NCBI RefSeq assembly: GCF_014117325.1
Contig: NZ_CP059732.1
Span: forward strand, 4,539,001 to 4,603,000
Direction: 5' to 3'
Length of the DNA: 64,000 nucleotides
DNA from: Spirosoma foliorum
Lineage (GTDB): Bacteria > Bacteroidota > Bacteroidia > Cytophagales > Spirosomataceae
The notes beneath the pieces are model-generated. The model ran no database searches and was not told the DNA's origin. It saw only the letters and a program-made list of their open reading frames with translations. Shown here piece by piece: positions 28,249 to 37,794 of this stretch (the stretch's first letter is position 1; every line of letters starts with the position of its first letter). Both the position numbers and the translations under genes were made by a program.

Positions 28249-29814
28249 TCAGCGCGACTCATACACGTCGAACTGAGGGAATCTACGTCTGAGAACATAG
28301 TGCGCCGTTGTTAATCCCGGAAACTCGGTTGCAGTCTCGCCAGTACGTGTAATCAAAAATCGTATACCTTGTTGGCTGATTTGCTTATCCAAGGCCGAAT
28401 AATCTAATTTTTTACGAGGATACATGACGGCTGCAATCATGTCTTGCTGAGGAATGAGGCAGTTTCGATAAAGCAACCCATTGAGGTAGCAGTAATTATA
28501 ATTTGTCACAAACACAGCGTCCGTAGACTTCAGGTTAAGCGAATCTCTCAGGTAATCAGCAATCTGTTTTTGTTGCCGATAAGGTGTTTCAGAAAGTGCC
28601 CCTGAACGCATGAGCAAGGGCCAGTTGAAATTCGTCATGTTGGGGACTACCGCCCAGAATATCGCAGAAAATGCCAGCAAGGGCCACCCCATCCCTCGCT
28701 TACTTACCAGGAAACTTTGCTCATTTAGCCAGACAGCTGCGACTAAGCCTGTTAAAGCCACGTACTCCGTGAAATAATTTAACGCCGAACCCCATTTTAT
28801 ACTCGTCGACAACGAAAACCCGAACAATACCAATACGCTCCAGCCAAGCCAGCGATAGTCTGCTTTAGTTTGCCGTATGAGCCAAATACAAAGCGGTAAA
28901 CCAATGGCAATGTGTACACTAAATGTCCGGAAATAATGGTCAACGATGTTGATTTTGAATGACGACCAGTCAACGCCCTGATTCACACCGTTAATAATGT
29001 TTGCATATAATAGGATCGGGTCATGTTCAGGCATAAAACCAATCAGGAAAAGTAGTCCAGCTAGTCCGATACAACCACCCAAAACAAGCCCTTTCAAGCA
29101 GTGGCCGTTTACGAACGCATAATAGCCCACCACCGCAAAGGGTAAAACAATGCCCGATTGTTTTGTCGCAATAGCCAACGCGGCTAGTCCAACAGTACCG
29201 GCCAACCAGTTAAGCTCCTGTTTCTTTTGCTCTGCCTGAATAGCTCGCACAACCGCATATAACGTGGCCATAACCAATAAAATATAAAGGCTATCGGGCC
29301 GGGAATAGGCTTGAGGAGGCAATAACACAAACGCCGTTATAGCAATGGCCATACTTGCTTTTGTTGTAAGACAAAACCGCTTTCCCAACCCAAAAAGTAG
29401 TGCTGCATAAAACCCATTAGCCGTGAGCGAGACAACCCGACTTAACCGATAAACACCCAATGTATCATCAGGCTCTACTCCTGCCAGGTAACCAATTGCA
29501 GCTACAATCCGATAATAAACAGGGCTATACTGGGTAATGGAATACGGGGCTATTTCTGGGTTTGCATAGAGCGGATAACCCGCCATATAGCGCTGGATCG
29601 AATAGATTACATTGCTTTCAATTCCACCGATATCGGGACTAACAAAAAAAATCAATCGGTAACGAATTAGCACCGTTACCAGTAGACAGCCTATCAGTAA
29701 AACCAACGAGGGGAGCAGTAGGCTCGTCTCCTTTACTGGATAAAGTTTACCATATTTCTCCTGGCTATTCCGATACAGTAAAGGTTTTACATCCGTTTTT
29801 TCTACACTTACCAT
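28249..29814 (-). CDS. Polytopic membrane protein, GT39/GT87-like
   Basis: 521 residues with about eleven helices. After the first helix the loop reads FFVSPDIGGIESNVIY, then YSITQYSPVYYRIVAAIGYL, the position and style (acidic residue in the first loop, YSP-x-YY) of GT-C mannosyl/arabinosyl-type transferases. The C-terminal soluble tail ends in FLITRTGETATEFPG. A sugar transferase using a lipid-linked donor is the most likely class, without evidence of substrate. It stands alone between mntH and the sigma factor gene. Confidence 0.6.
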   Translation of the reverse strand: MVSVEKTDVKPLLYRNSQEKYGKLYPVKETSLLLPSLVLLIGCLLVTVLIRYRLIFFVSPDIGGIESNVIYSIQRYMAGYPLYANPEIAPYSITQYSPVYYRIVAAIGYLAGVEPDDTLGVYRLSRVVSLTANGFYAALLFGLGKRFCLTTKASMAIAITAFVLLPPQAYSRPDSLYILLVMATLYAVVRAIQAEQKKQELNWLAGTVGLAALAIATKQSGIVLPFAVVGYYAFVNGHCLKGLVLGGCIGLAGLLFLIGFMPEHDPILLYANIINGVNQGVDWSSFKINIVDHYFRTFSVHIAIGLPLCIWLIRQTKADYRWLGWSVLVLFGFSLSTSIKWGSALNYFTEYVALTGLVAAVWLNEQSFLVSKRGMGWPLLAFSAIFWAVVPNMTNFNWPLLMRSGALSETPYRQQKQIADYLRDSLNLKSTDAVFVTNYNYCYLNGLLYRNCLIPQQDMIAAVMYPRKKLDYSALDKQISQQGIRFLITRTGETATEFPGLTTAHYVLRRRFPQFDVYESR

Positions 29815-29978
29815 TTTCTGAGGTCGAACTTTGGTGTTTGGTACTGTATAGATTAAGCAGCAAAAAGGTCAGTCAGAACGACTGCAAAAATTTTTGATCA
29901 AATTTCTGACTTACCTTTTCTACACCTTCCCTATTCATCAATGATTGGCTGTTCGTTAGATGCTGAGCTATCGGGTTT

Positions 29979-29986
29979 TATCTTCG
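29979..29986 (+). promoter_or_regulatory. Candidate -7 element of the sigma factor gene
   Basis: TATCTTCG, seven of eight matches to TAnnTTTG, lies 16 bp before the ATG at 30003; an imperfect -33 TTCG is at 29952-29955. A short leader would result. Confidence 0.35.
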
Positions 29987-30002
29987 TGCATTCAACCACC
30001 TT

Positions 30003-30590
30003 ATGGCAACCCGACCACTACCCATTTACGCAACAGACCAGAATTTTTACGATGCCTTGAGTCGGCGCGATGAGCGGGCATATCAGTATTTATACGCTGA
30101 ATCGTTCCCTTCCTTCCGCTTCTGGGTGCAGAACAACAATGGTACCGAAATGGACGCTGAAGACGCTTTCCAGAAAGGACTGCTCAACTTTTTACTCAAC
30201 ATAGAGACAGGAAAATATCAGCTTCAGGCTGGCACCCGTATCACTACGGTCGTCTTTGATTATTGCAAATGTGTCTGGCTTACCGAGCTAAAATCGGCCC
30301 GATTTCGCACCCGAGCCAGTTTGCCGGATACAATCGATGTAATTGACACCGCCGATGTAGCAAAGGATTTAGAACGAATGGAAGTTGTGAACGTGGTTCG
30401 ACAGTCGTTAGGGCAGCTTAAAGACGAATGTCGAAAACTTATTGAATGGTTTTATGTCGAAGAAGTTTCACTGAGAGAAATTGCTGAACGACTTAATATG
30501 AAAGAGTCTTCGGTTAAATCGAAACGGTATGATTGTGCCGAAAAGCTGAAGGGATTTTATCAGAAAACGGCAAATAAGAACGGATTATGA
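30003..30590 (+). CDS. ECF-type RNA polymerase sigma factor
   Basis: 195 residues. Region 2 resembles FYDALSRRDERAYQYLYAES with the following EDAFQKGLLNFL; region 4 has the helix-turn-helix LREIAERLNMKESSVKSKRY. Spacing and length fit ECF sigma factors. Its stop overlaps the next gene's ATG by 4 bp, the usual pairing with a membrane regulator. It directs transcription of unknown targets, possibly the signalling island that converges on it. Confidence 0.88.
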   Translation: MATRPLPIYATDQNFYDALSRRDERAYQYLYAESFPSFRFWVQNNNGTEMDAEDAFQKGLLNFLLNIETGKYQLQAGTRITTVVFDYCKCVWLTELKSARFRTRASLPDTIDVIDTADVAKDLERMEVVNVVRQSLGQLKDECRKLIEWFYVEEVSLREIAERLNMKESSVKSKRYDCAEKLKGFYQKTANKNGL

Positions 30591-31366
30591 ACCTATCTGA
30601 AGAACAATTCGAGGTTATTGAAGCCTATATCAACAATGAGTTATCGGCAGCAGATCGCACTGTGTTTGAGAGCGATATACAGGCCGATGCTGAACTTAGA
30701 ACGGAAGTTGCCCGTCAGCGCGACATCCGGTTGGGCTTGCGGGCCATTGGCATTGAACAAGCATTGGAACGGGCAAAATTGCAGTACAAAGCAACCATAG
30801 TCACCGAAGAAACAATTGCAGCGAAACCGATTGTTCGACCGTTGATCAGTTGGCGCTATTGGGCCGCAGCCGCTTCGGTTGTAGTAGTGCTCGGTCTCGG
30901 CTATTATACCTACCAGCAAACCAGCGACCGGCAGGCTGATATTGCCTACGCCGAAACATCTACGCCCGACGAGTTAGTCAAAGACTTTCCATCCGGTGCC
31001 GTTTCGCCCGATGTTCAGGCTCAGTTACTGAATGCGCTGGCGAAGTACAAATCAGGGAAGTATGACCAGGTTATTGCCCAACTGACCACGTTGCCAGCTG
31101 ATAAACAGACGATTCACTACAAAAACTATTTCCTGGGATTAAGCTATTTGGCCAATAAACAACCGATTGAAGCAACTCCATTGCTGAGCAAAGCAGTAAC
31201 GGCACCCTCGCTCAAAATCCGGCAAAAAGCCGAATGGTTTCTTGCTCTCGCTTACGTGAAGAACGATCAAAAAGAAAAGGCCCTACCCATACTGAAAACC
31301 ATCAGTACCGACAAGGCCAATCCTTTTCAATCGTTGGCAAAACAGGTATTACACAAAATCGAGTAG
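30587..31366 (+). CDS. Membrane-anchored TPR protein, putative anti-sigma partner
   Basis: 259 residues. The N-terminal 80 residues are cytoplasmic and helical (EEQFEVIEAYINNELSAADR, as in zinc-less anti-sigma domains), one membrane helix follows at about 91-107 (YWAAAASVVVVLGLGYY), then periplasmic tetratricopeptide-like repeats (LNALAKYKSGKYDQVIAQL, KNYFLGLSYLANKQPIEAT, KAEWFLALAYVKNDQKEKA). Overlap with the sigma factor gene and topology suggest it holds the sigma factor at the membrane and senses the periplasm. The anti-sigma role is inferred. Confidence 0.78.
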   Translation: MNLSEEQFEVIEAYINNELSAADRTVFESDIQADAELRTEVARQRDIRLGLRAIGIEQALERAKLQYKATIVTEETIAAKPIVRPLISWRYWAAAASVVVVLGLGYYTYQQTSDRQADIAYAETSTPDELVKDFPSGAVSPDVQAQLLNALAKYKSGKYDQVIAQLTTLPADKQTIHYKNYFLGLSYLANKQPIEATPLLSKAVTAPSLKIRQKAEWFLALAYVKNDQKEKALPILKTISTDKANPFQSLAKQVLHKIE

Positions 31367-31372
31367 TCTGAC

Positions 31373-33030
31373 TTACTGGTTATAAAGCGTTTCTACTTCG
31401 CTGGCCGACAGCACCCTTTTGTATATTCTAATATCATCGAGTGCACCCTTAAAATACTGGGGTAGTACCTGCGATTGAGCACCAAATTTCAACTCTCCCC
31501 CAGGACATTTATCGATACTGGTTGCGGGTAGGTCATCTTTCTGATATAATAACACATTGTCAAAATACATGCGAGCAGATCGACCACTATAGGTCATAAC
31601 AATATGATGCCACCGAGTTAAATCAGGTGCACTGGTAAATGACAATGTCTGCCAACCCTGCCTGGCTGGCAGTTCCCAGTTTGTTTAATATCTGTATTAA
31701 TCGTTACTCCTGAACCACCATCACCAGGCTTAATAAGGGAACTATACATCTCAAAAGCGCCATCGCTGAATCGGGATTTATTGTAGATAAGCATCCTGTC
31801 GGTTACCGCTGTAGGCTTGATCCAGATACTAATTGACAGAGCTTCTGGTTCAAGGCTGCTATTGTAAGGCATATAGAAATAATCGCCCGTACCATTTAGC
31901 GAAATCGCAGCATTGGCTTTGCCTTTCCGATCAGACACGAATGTTGGATTCCCTACCAGTTTGACATCGTTATTGTTCGCACTGGCATCCAGTAATGACC
32001 GATCAGTAAAGGATATAGAAGCAATTAAATCCTGCGAAACGGTGTCGACCTGCGTAGTCAAGGTCATTACATCACCATAAATAACCTCGCCCGAAGCTGT
32101 TATGGCATAGGAACGGTAGTAATATGTTTTGTTGGGCGTCAGATCGGTAAGCGCCACAACTACATTAGCGCCTGTAGTCGGACTGGTAACCTTTACGGTC
32201 GATGAGTTCTTATCAGGCGTACTACTGCTCGACGAGTAGCAAATACCATACTCAACAGCCGCCGGACTTCCCGGATTCGTCACCACAAAGTTCACGGATG
32301 CCGTTGTGGTTCCTACAGACGCCGTACCATTAACAGCAACAACTGGGTTTTGCCCGGTTCGGAAAGTTTGAACATCACTATAGCCAGGCGTTGAAACCGC
32401 TGAATTAATGGCATAACTACGCACGTAATAAGTCGTATTCGGTAAGAGAGGTGTCAGCGTAAATGAAGTTGGGGTACTAATCGAAAGGACTGACGGCCTA
32501 TCGATTGTAGTTACATTCTCCTTACCGATTTCTGGAACAGCATTAGTTGCTGAATAACAGATTCCATAGCGCGTAATGGTTGCATTACCCGTAGACGTTA
32601 GGGTCATACGCACTGCTGCCGACGTTGTAGTAATATCGGTAACAGGCTGTAAGGTCACGTTAGGAGACAATGCATTACTCACCGAAATTACCTGTTGAAG
32701 TACAGTCTCGTTGCCACACGAATTTGTCAGCGTGGCTTTAACGGTGTACGTACCTGAGGCTGGATAGGTATTGCTAACGGTTAATCCGGTCGTTGCGGTG
32801 GTACTGTTGTTCCCAAAATCCCAGTTTACTTTATCGATAGTTCCGCTGCTACCACTAATTGAAAAATCGACTTTCAATTGCTGTATTTGAGCGGTAAGGG
32901 TACCCGCAGGTTTTATACACTCCCGCTGCGATTTGCGCGAGGGAATATCCCAGTTCCCGCAACTCAACAAGAGCATTCCACTACTAACAACTAAAAAACA
33001 CGCACTTATATAAACCAATAAACGATTCAT
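31373..33030 (-). pseudogene. PKD/Fn3/LamG-domain lipoprotein interrupted by a frameshift
   Basis: Two overlapping minus-strand frames form one protein. The first (down to 31618) has a lipoprotein signal from MNRLLVYISACF to LLLSC, a PKD-type domain (VNWDFGNNSTTATTG), two fibronectin III-like repeats (TTYYVRSYAINS, KTYYYRSYAITA) and the start of a LamG jellyroll (LNGTGDYFYMPYNSSLEP). It then turns into KQTGNCQPGRV and stops; the LamG remainder continues in the next frame (WELPARQGWQTLSF, then TRWHHIVMTYSG to the end at 31373). One extra A near 31684 (AAACAAACTGG on the minus strand) would restore KQNWELPARQ. Either a recent mutation or a sequencing error. An alternative start at 33072 overlaps the upstream gene by 4 bp. 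Confidence 0.85.
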
Positions 33031-33068
33031 TGTCAATAAGAAATTAAAGATTCGATGGATAGACAGAA

Positions 33069-33983
33069 TCAAAATGTATAGCTAACAGCAAGGCCCCATG
33101 ACTGTGAAGAGGGTTTCCACTGTATAGCGCTTGTACGTGGTTTGGGCTTGTGAAGCAGCAGGTATAATTCGGCAACGGTGGCTACAGCCGCAACACCCAG
33201 ACAGGCTTTAAACAGTCCATTTTTTTTCTGAGCAGCCTCGGCAGCATTATAGGCATCGGTATACTGAAGATAGGCACTTCGATCACTGATCACACCACTA
33301 CCTGTAGGGTCAACAGTCTGGCTGATCTGGCTCAGTGTACCCATTTTCGACTGATAATCATTGCGCAAAATAAGTGCATAGGCTCCGGCTCCTACTGCCA
33401 CTAACCCCGTAAATACTTTCAAACCGACAAGTTTTGGGTACTTGGGACGAGTTAAGTCATCGATCGTCCGAATTTGAATAAGTAGCGTTTCTTTCTTGGT
33501 TATCGAAGCATATTTGCCAGCTTCGGTGTATTTCAGTCTGGCTTCGGCATACTGCTTTTGATTAAAAAGCTGGTTCCCCTCTCGCTCGTAGAGATCAGCC
33601 AGTTGCACCTTTGTCAGGGCATCATCTGGATTTAGATTCAGAAGTTGACCAAAGAAACGGACAGCCTCCTGGCTTTTACCTTGCTTCAGGGCATCATCGG
33701 CCTGTTGGCGAAGTTTCAGCCCTATGGTGCACTCCTGAATTTGCTCTTTCGCGTAGGCATCGTTTTCGAAACCGGGAACTTCGAGGCAGTTCTGGTATTG
33801 CCGCCGAGCTTCAAGATACTTGCCTTCTTTAAAATAATCATCGCCACGTTTCTTGTAGCGATCATATTCGTCATCGACAACAACAGTTGCCTCAGTTGTT
33901 CGGCCTAGAGCCTGAAAAGCAGGCAGCCCAACCAAGGACAGCAGCAATACTAACATGAAATGGTGTAGTGGTTTGAACATCAT
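33069..33983 (-). CDS. Exported TPR protein of the signalling island
   Basis: 304 residues. A signal peptide ends near LVGLPAFQALG; helical TPR-like repeats follow (KRGDDYFKEGKYLEARRQYQ, QADDALKQGKSQEAVRFFGQ, EGNQLFNQKQYAEARLKYTE), then a membrane helix GLKVFTGLVAVGAGAYALIL, a second hydrophobic segment near LFKACLGVAAVATVAELYLL, and a tail ending WGLAVSYTF. The repeats resemble those in the kinase next door. It lies 12 bp after the kinase gene, so it is likely one operon with it. Function unknown. Confidence 0.75.
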   Translation of the reverse strand: MMFKPLHHFMLVLLLSLVGLPAFQALGRTTEATVVVDDEYDRYKKRGDDYFKEGKYLEARRQYQNCLEVPGFENDAYAKEQIQECTIGLKLRQQADDALKQGKSQEAVRFFGQLLNLNPDDALTKVQLADLYEREGNQLFNQKQYAEARLKYTEAGKYASITKKETLLIQIRTIDDLTRPKYPKLVGLKVFTGLVAVGAGAYALILRNDYQSKMGTLSQISQTVDPTGSGVISDRSAYLQYTDAYNAAEAAQKKNGLFKACLGVAAVATVAELYLLLHKPKPRTSAIQWKPSSQSWGLAVSYTF

Positions 33984-33995
33984 AAATTAGGTGGG

Positions 33996-36179
33996 TTACT
34001 GATTGGTACACTGTTTAATTTTCCGTCTGACTTCATCCGTATCTTTCAGAGCCTGTGCCACCTGATACCAGGCCTTTGCTCCGTCGAATTCGTCTGTAGA
34101 AAAAATCTTATTCGCTTTGGCCATGTATTGTGCGTAAGCGGCCTCGGCTTTAGCCGTACTTAATTCCTGTCCTTTTGCTAATTCCTGCGCTTTACCGAAC
34201 GAGGAAATAGCTTTTGTTTTATTATTACCATTCGCGATGGCTTTTACGCCTTCCTCAATCAGATCGTCGTATTTAGTCTGCTGTTCCTGCTTTTCTTTCA
34301 GTCGCTTGTCATTGGCACCTTCTTCAGGTTCGGCTGGTTTTGGTTTCTCTACTTCCGGCGTTGGCGTCGTATTTTTAGGTTGCTCTGGCGTAGCATTAAC
34401 GGGTTGTTCCTCACGTGGCGCTTGTTTCTGAATTTCCTTCTGAGCGGCATCCCGAAGTTTAGTTACGTCCTGCCGGGTCGGATCAAGCTGGAGGGCGCTG
34501 TTGGTCAATACGAGAGCCAGATTATAGTCTTTGGCTTTATACGCCTGATGTGCTTTGCCAAGAGCGACATCGATACGTTTACGTAGATCGGCTTTCGATT
34601 CATCGGGGATTGACTTTATTGCTTCGGGGGATATGGATTTCGTTTTAGGCAGCACAGGCAAGCTCAGTATACTATCTGGTTGTTGTCCATTACTGGGTGT
34701 ACTCGTACTAGTGCTATACAAGCTCATATACAGCCCAATCCCAGCAACAACGATAGCGGCCGGAGCAGCGATCTTCCAGGGAAAGGCCTGCCCGATGGGA
34801 TTACTTGTCGATTGTGGAAGGGTTGGTTTTGATACCGTTTGACCCTTGACCTGGACTGGCGCGCTAATGGGAGACGGCGTAACTAGAACAGCTGGTTTGG
34901 CAACTGTCGGACTAGGACTGGGGGGAGCTACATAAACATCCGTTTTTTCTTCTTCATAGACATCTGTTAACTCCGACTCAATCGCTACGGGTTTAGGTCG
35001 AAGTTGCTCAATACACAGCGCCAGCCCCTGAATGGCAGTTTCATCCGTTGGATTGAGTTTCAGTACTTGCTCATATTGGCTTTTGGCCTGATCAAAACGC
35101 TGTTGTCGACACAGGATATTAGCTTCGTTCAGTAACTGGGTGAGTTGCTCTTGTTGGAGAGCATTCGTGCATTGATTTAGTCGATTCTGGGCGTCAACAT
35201 GGTGCTCCCGCTTGGCCAGTATTTGTTCGAGCACCGCAATTGCCTGCTGGTAGTCAGCATGTTCAAACAGTATGTTTGCCTGATTCAGCAACTGCGGAAT
35301 CTGGTCCAGCAAATCCAGCAGTTCATCTTCTTTACGAACACGCTCATGAATATCGCGAACTAGGCATCGGCGAATCATAGTCCCATACGGTTCGGCAATC
35401 TGGCTTAGGCGGGCGGGCAATTCGACCGTCATAATTTTCTTTTCCACCTCACGTCGCACCGACTGTTCGCTACTGTTTCGCAAATCGGCCCGGAACGGCT
35501 TTTCGCCCGTCATCATTTCGTAGAGGATGACACCAAATGCCCATAAATCGAGGTTGAAACTCACCCGACTGCCTTCAATTTGCTCGGGCGCTTTATAGGA
35601 TGGTGTACCTCGGCCGTCGCTCAGATCAAAATCAGAGCTATCGAGTTCGTCATCACTCACTAATTTACTAAGCCCAAAATCGGCAATCTTTGGAATGAAT
35701 CGCCCGGCATTATCTCTGGATATTAGAATGTTAGCCGGTTTAAAATCGCGATGAACGATGCGGTGGCGATGCAGGTGCTGGAGGCCGAGTAAGATCCCTT
35801 TTGTAATCTCATAAATTTGCGTGGGTGTCAGCGTTACACGTCGGAGCAAATCGGCCAGATTGCCATCCGGGTAATATTTCATAATCGCGAAATCGCTGAC
35901 ACTGGTATCCGTTTCCAGGCGATGGCAGGAATCGTAGCGCGCTATATTGGTTTGCCTCGGCACTCGTTGGGCCAGTTCAACTTCGGCTTTCAGCGATTTG
36001 GTGTCATGACCCTTAAACTCACTGATTTTTATCGCTACCCACTCTGTTTCGAGCTGATCTTCAACTTTGATAACCCGGCCATACGTACCGACACCTAACA
36101 GAGCCCCCTCATCATTCGGGCGGATCGGATAACGCTTTTTAAAGTCCAGAAACGTAGTAAACGTCTGATTCATAAGCAA
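33996..36179 (-). CDS. Membrane-spanning Ser/Thr protein kinase with TPR repeats
   Basis: 727 residues. An intact Hanks-type kinase domain occupies about 20-290: glycine loop G29-V-G-T-Y-G34, Lys51 in VAIKI, HRD at 143-145 with K147 and N150, DFG at 167-169 and KAPEQ. Then TPR-like helices (LFEHADYQQAIAVLEQILAK, CRQQRFDQAKSQYEQVLKLN), a proline/serine linker, one membrane helix (FPWKIAAPAAIVVAGIGLYM) and further periplasmic TPR and Lys/Glu-rich coil. All catalytic residues are present, so it should be active. Upstream genes give a cognate PP2C phosphatase and FHA readers. Confidence 0.93.
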   Translation of the reverse strand: MLMNQTFTTFLDFKKRYPIRPNDEGALLGVGTYGRVIKVEDQLETEWVAIKISEFKGHDTKSLKAEVELAQRVPRQTNIARYDSCHRLETDTSVSDFAIMKYYPDGNLADLLRRVTLTPTQIYEITKGILLGLQHLHRHRIVHRDFKPANILISRDNAGRFIPKIADFGLSKLVSDDELDSSDFDLSDGRGTPSYKAPEQIEGSRVSFNLDLWAFGVILYEMMTGEKPFRADLRNSSEQSVRREVEKKIMTVELPARLSQIAEPYGTMIRRCLVRDIHERVRKEDELLDLLDQIPQLLNQANILFEHADYQQAIAVLEQILAKREHHVDAQNRLNQCTNALQQEQLTQLLNEANILCRQQRFDQAKSQYEQVLKLNPTDETAIQGLALCIEQLRPKPVAIESELTDVYEEEKTDVYVAPPSPSPTVAKPAVLVTPSPISAPVQVKGQTVSKPTLPQSTSNPIGQAFPWKIAAPAAIVVAGIGLYMSLYSTSTSTPSNGQQPDSILSLPVLPKTKSISPEAIKSIPDESKADLRKRIDVALGKAHQAYKAKDYNLALVLTNSALQLDPTRQDVTKLRDAAQKEIQKQAPREEQPVNATPEQPKNTTPTPEVEKPKPAEPEEGANDKRLKEKQEQQTKYDDLIEEGVKAIANGNNKTKAISSFGKAQELAKGQELSTAKAEAAYAQYMAKANKIFSTDEFDGAKAWYQVAQALKDTDEVRRKIKQCTNQ

Positions 36180-36206
36180 GGGTTAGGTGGGTATAATGTG
36201 GATCAA

Positions 36207-36995
36207 TCAAAGATACGCTAAAGGCAGACTATCCGAAAACCGACCATAAAAAACCGGCGTCTGCTTTCCCTTCGTTCGCTTCCTGACCAGCGGAGCTACG
36301 TATTTGTGCAGCTCTCGTATGGTTACAATGCCATCGCCGTTGAGATCGCCCTGCCCGGTCAATCCTTTGAGCAAAAAGTAGGTAAACGCTCCTCCTGCCA
36401 AACGCCGATCTTCAACCGCATTTTGCGTTGATCGACTAGCCAGTAACATAGCCACGTTGCTGCCATCTCGTCCTGTCTTTGCCAGTTCAGATCGGTTGGT
36501 TTGTTGGCGGGTTATGCCACCAGACAGACAGGCATCGGCAATACACAGCTTTGTAAGGGCTTTAGAAGCACGAAAAGCCGCTTTAATAGCGGCATAGGTT
36601 AGCAATTTCCGTTGATCGCCCGGACGAGCATCGTATGGAACAAAACTGTCAGGCAGGCCGTGTCCCGAAAAATACAGGATAACCCGGTCGTTTGCGCCCG
36701 CTTGCTGAAAGAGGGTCATTGCTTGTTCGATGGTAGCTTGTGTTGCCTGCCGATTGGTTAACAATCGAATGTGTGATGCCAATACATTGCCACCCGACTT
36801 GCTCTGCAAAAAATCAACTACCTGACGGGCATCCCGATCGGCAAACCGCAAATCGCCGGTTGAATAAGAGAGTGCCTGATAATCAGCAATGCCTACCACA
36901 ACCGCATAGGTTTGCCCCCGCGCCATAGGCGATTGAAACCCCAACAATATGCCTAAACTAATCAGTAATGGAGTCAGCATAGCTTTAGAAGGCAT
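36207..36995 (-). CDS. Caspase-family (C14) peptidase with signal peptide
   Basis: 262 residues. After a signal-like segment (LTPLLISLGILLGFQSPMARG) the caspase-hemoglobinase fold begins at YAVVVGIADYQ. The catalytic dyad is visible: H112 in YFSGHGLPD and C156 in IADACLSGG. Near the end DLNGDGIVTIREL is an EF-hand-like calcium loop, seen in other bacterial caspase homologues. Its start overlaps the end of the PP2C gene by 11 bp, so the two are translationally coupled. Target proteins are unknown; the arrangement with kinase and phosphatase suggests regulated proteolysis. Confidence 0.9.
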   Translation of the reverse strand: MPSKAMLTPLLISLGILLGFQSPMARGQTYAVVVGIADYQALSYSTGDLRFADRDARQVVDFLQSKSGGNVLASHIRLLTNRQATQATIEQAMTLFQQAGANDRVILYFSGHGLPDSFVPYDARPGDQRKLLTYAAIKAAFRASKALTKLCIADACLSGGITRQQTNRSELAKTGRDGSNVAMLLASRSTQNAVEDRRLAGGAFTYFLLKGLTGQGDLNGDGIVTIRELHKYVAPLVRKRTKGKQTPVFYGRFSDSLPLAYL

Positions 36996-37791
36996 TCACG
37001 GATTGAACGGGCTCGGCGTGAGTCACCTGACTGATTCCTATCAAATAGCCTGAGTAGTTATCTTTAGTATGTCCATCGCACAGGGCCTGTAACGACCCGA
37101 TTTTAGCCTGATCGGGCATGTCACTGACGAGTAGTGTTGCCAGCACATAGGCATCGATTTTTTCCAGTACGCCATCTGTACACATGAAAAAATAATCGCC
37201 CGCCCAAACATCTGTTAAGAGCGTTATCTCGGGTATAGGCCGGATAGCCTGCCCGTCTTTATCCGCAGCACTTGCCACCACCGCCCGACTCAGGCGATTG
37301 CGCCAGGGGTGCGTAAGGGCCTGAGCAGCCGTGATGATACCAGCCTCCACCATGTCGTTTACCTGCCGATGATCCTGCGTCTGAAACATAACCTTCCCTG
37401 CCCGAATCTGATACACACGGCTGTCGCCAATGTGGATTACCGTTGCTCCCTGCTCATGAAACTGCAAGAGGGCCAGCGTTGACCCCATACGGCTAACCAA
37501 CGGGTGCTGCTTCAGATAATCGTCATAGGCCGTATAAGCCAGATCGAGAGCCGCTTGTATATGAACCCTATCAAAAATGGGCTCATTCATCGAGGCAGAA
37601 TAGCCGATCAGCGCATCACAAAGTAACTGGCTGGCAATCTCGCCCTTATCGGCCCCGCCCATGCCATCACACACAATAAAAAGCTGCGTCTGCTCGGTCG
37701 CCATCGTCACAGCCGGATATACTGCATCCTGATTGATCGTCCGTTGGCCAATGTGCGAAAAGGCAATGGGCAAAGCTGGCTGAATCTGCAT
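36985..37791 (-). CDS. PP2C-type protein phosphatase
   Basis: 268 residues. Motifs of metal-dependent PPM phosphatases: SHIGQRTINQDAVYP (motif 1 with Asp), VCDGMGGADKGEIAS (the metal-binding DGMGG), TLALLQF, IHIGDSRVYQI, and FFMCTDGVLEKI with the last Asp. No membrane helix. It should reverse phosphorylation by the kinase of the same cluster. It lies 3 bp from the FHA gene and overlaps the caspase gene. Confidence 0.93.
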   Translation of the reverse strand: MQIQPALPIAFSHIGQRTINQDAVYPAVTMATEQTQLFIVCDGMGGADKGEIASQLLCDALIGYSASMNEPIFDRVHIQAALDLAYTAYDDYLKQHPLVSRMGSTLALLQFHEQGATVIHIGDSRVYQIRAGKVMFQTQDHRQVNDMVEAGIITAAQALTHPWRNRLSRAVVASAADKDGQAIRPIPEITLLTDVWAGDYFFMCTDGVLEKIDAYVLATLLVSDMPDQAKIGSLQALCDGHTKDNYSGYLIGISQVTHAEPVQSVNAF

Positions 37792-37794
37792 AGT

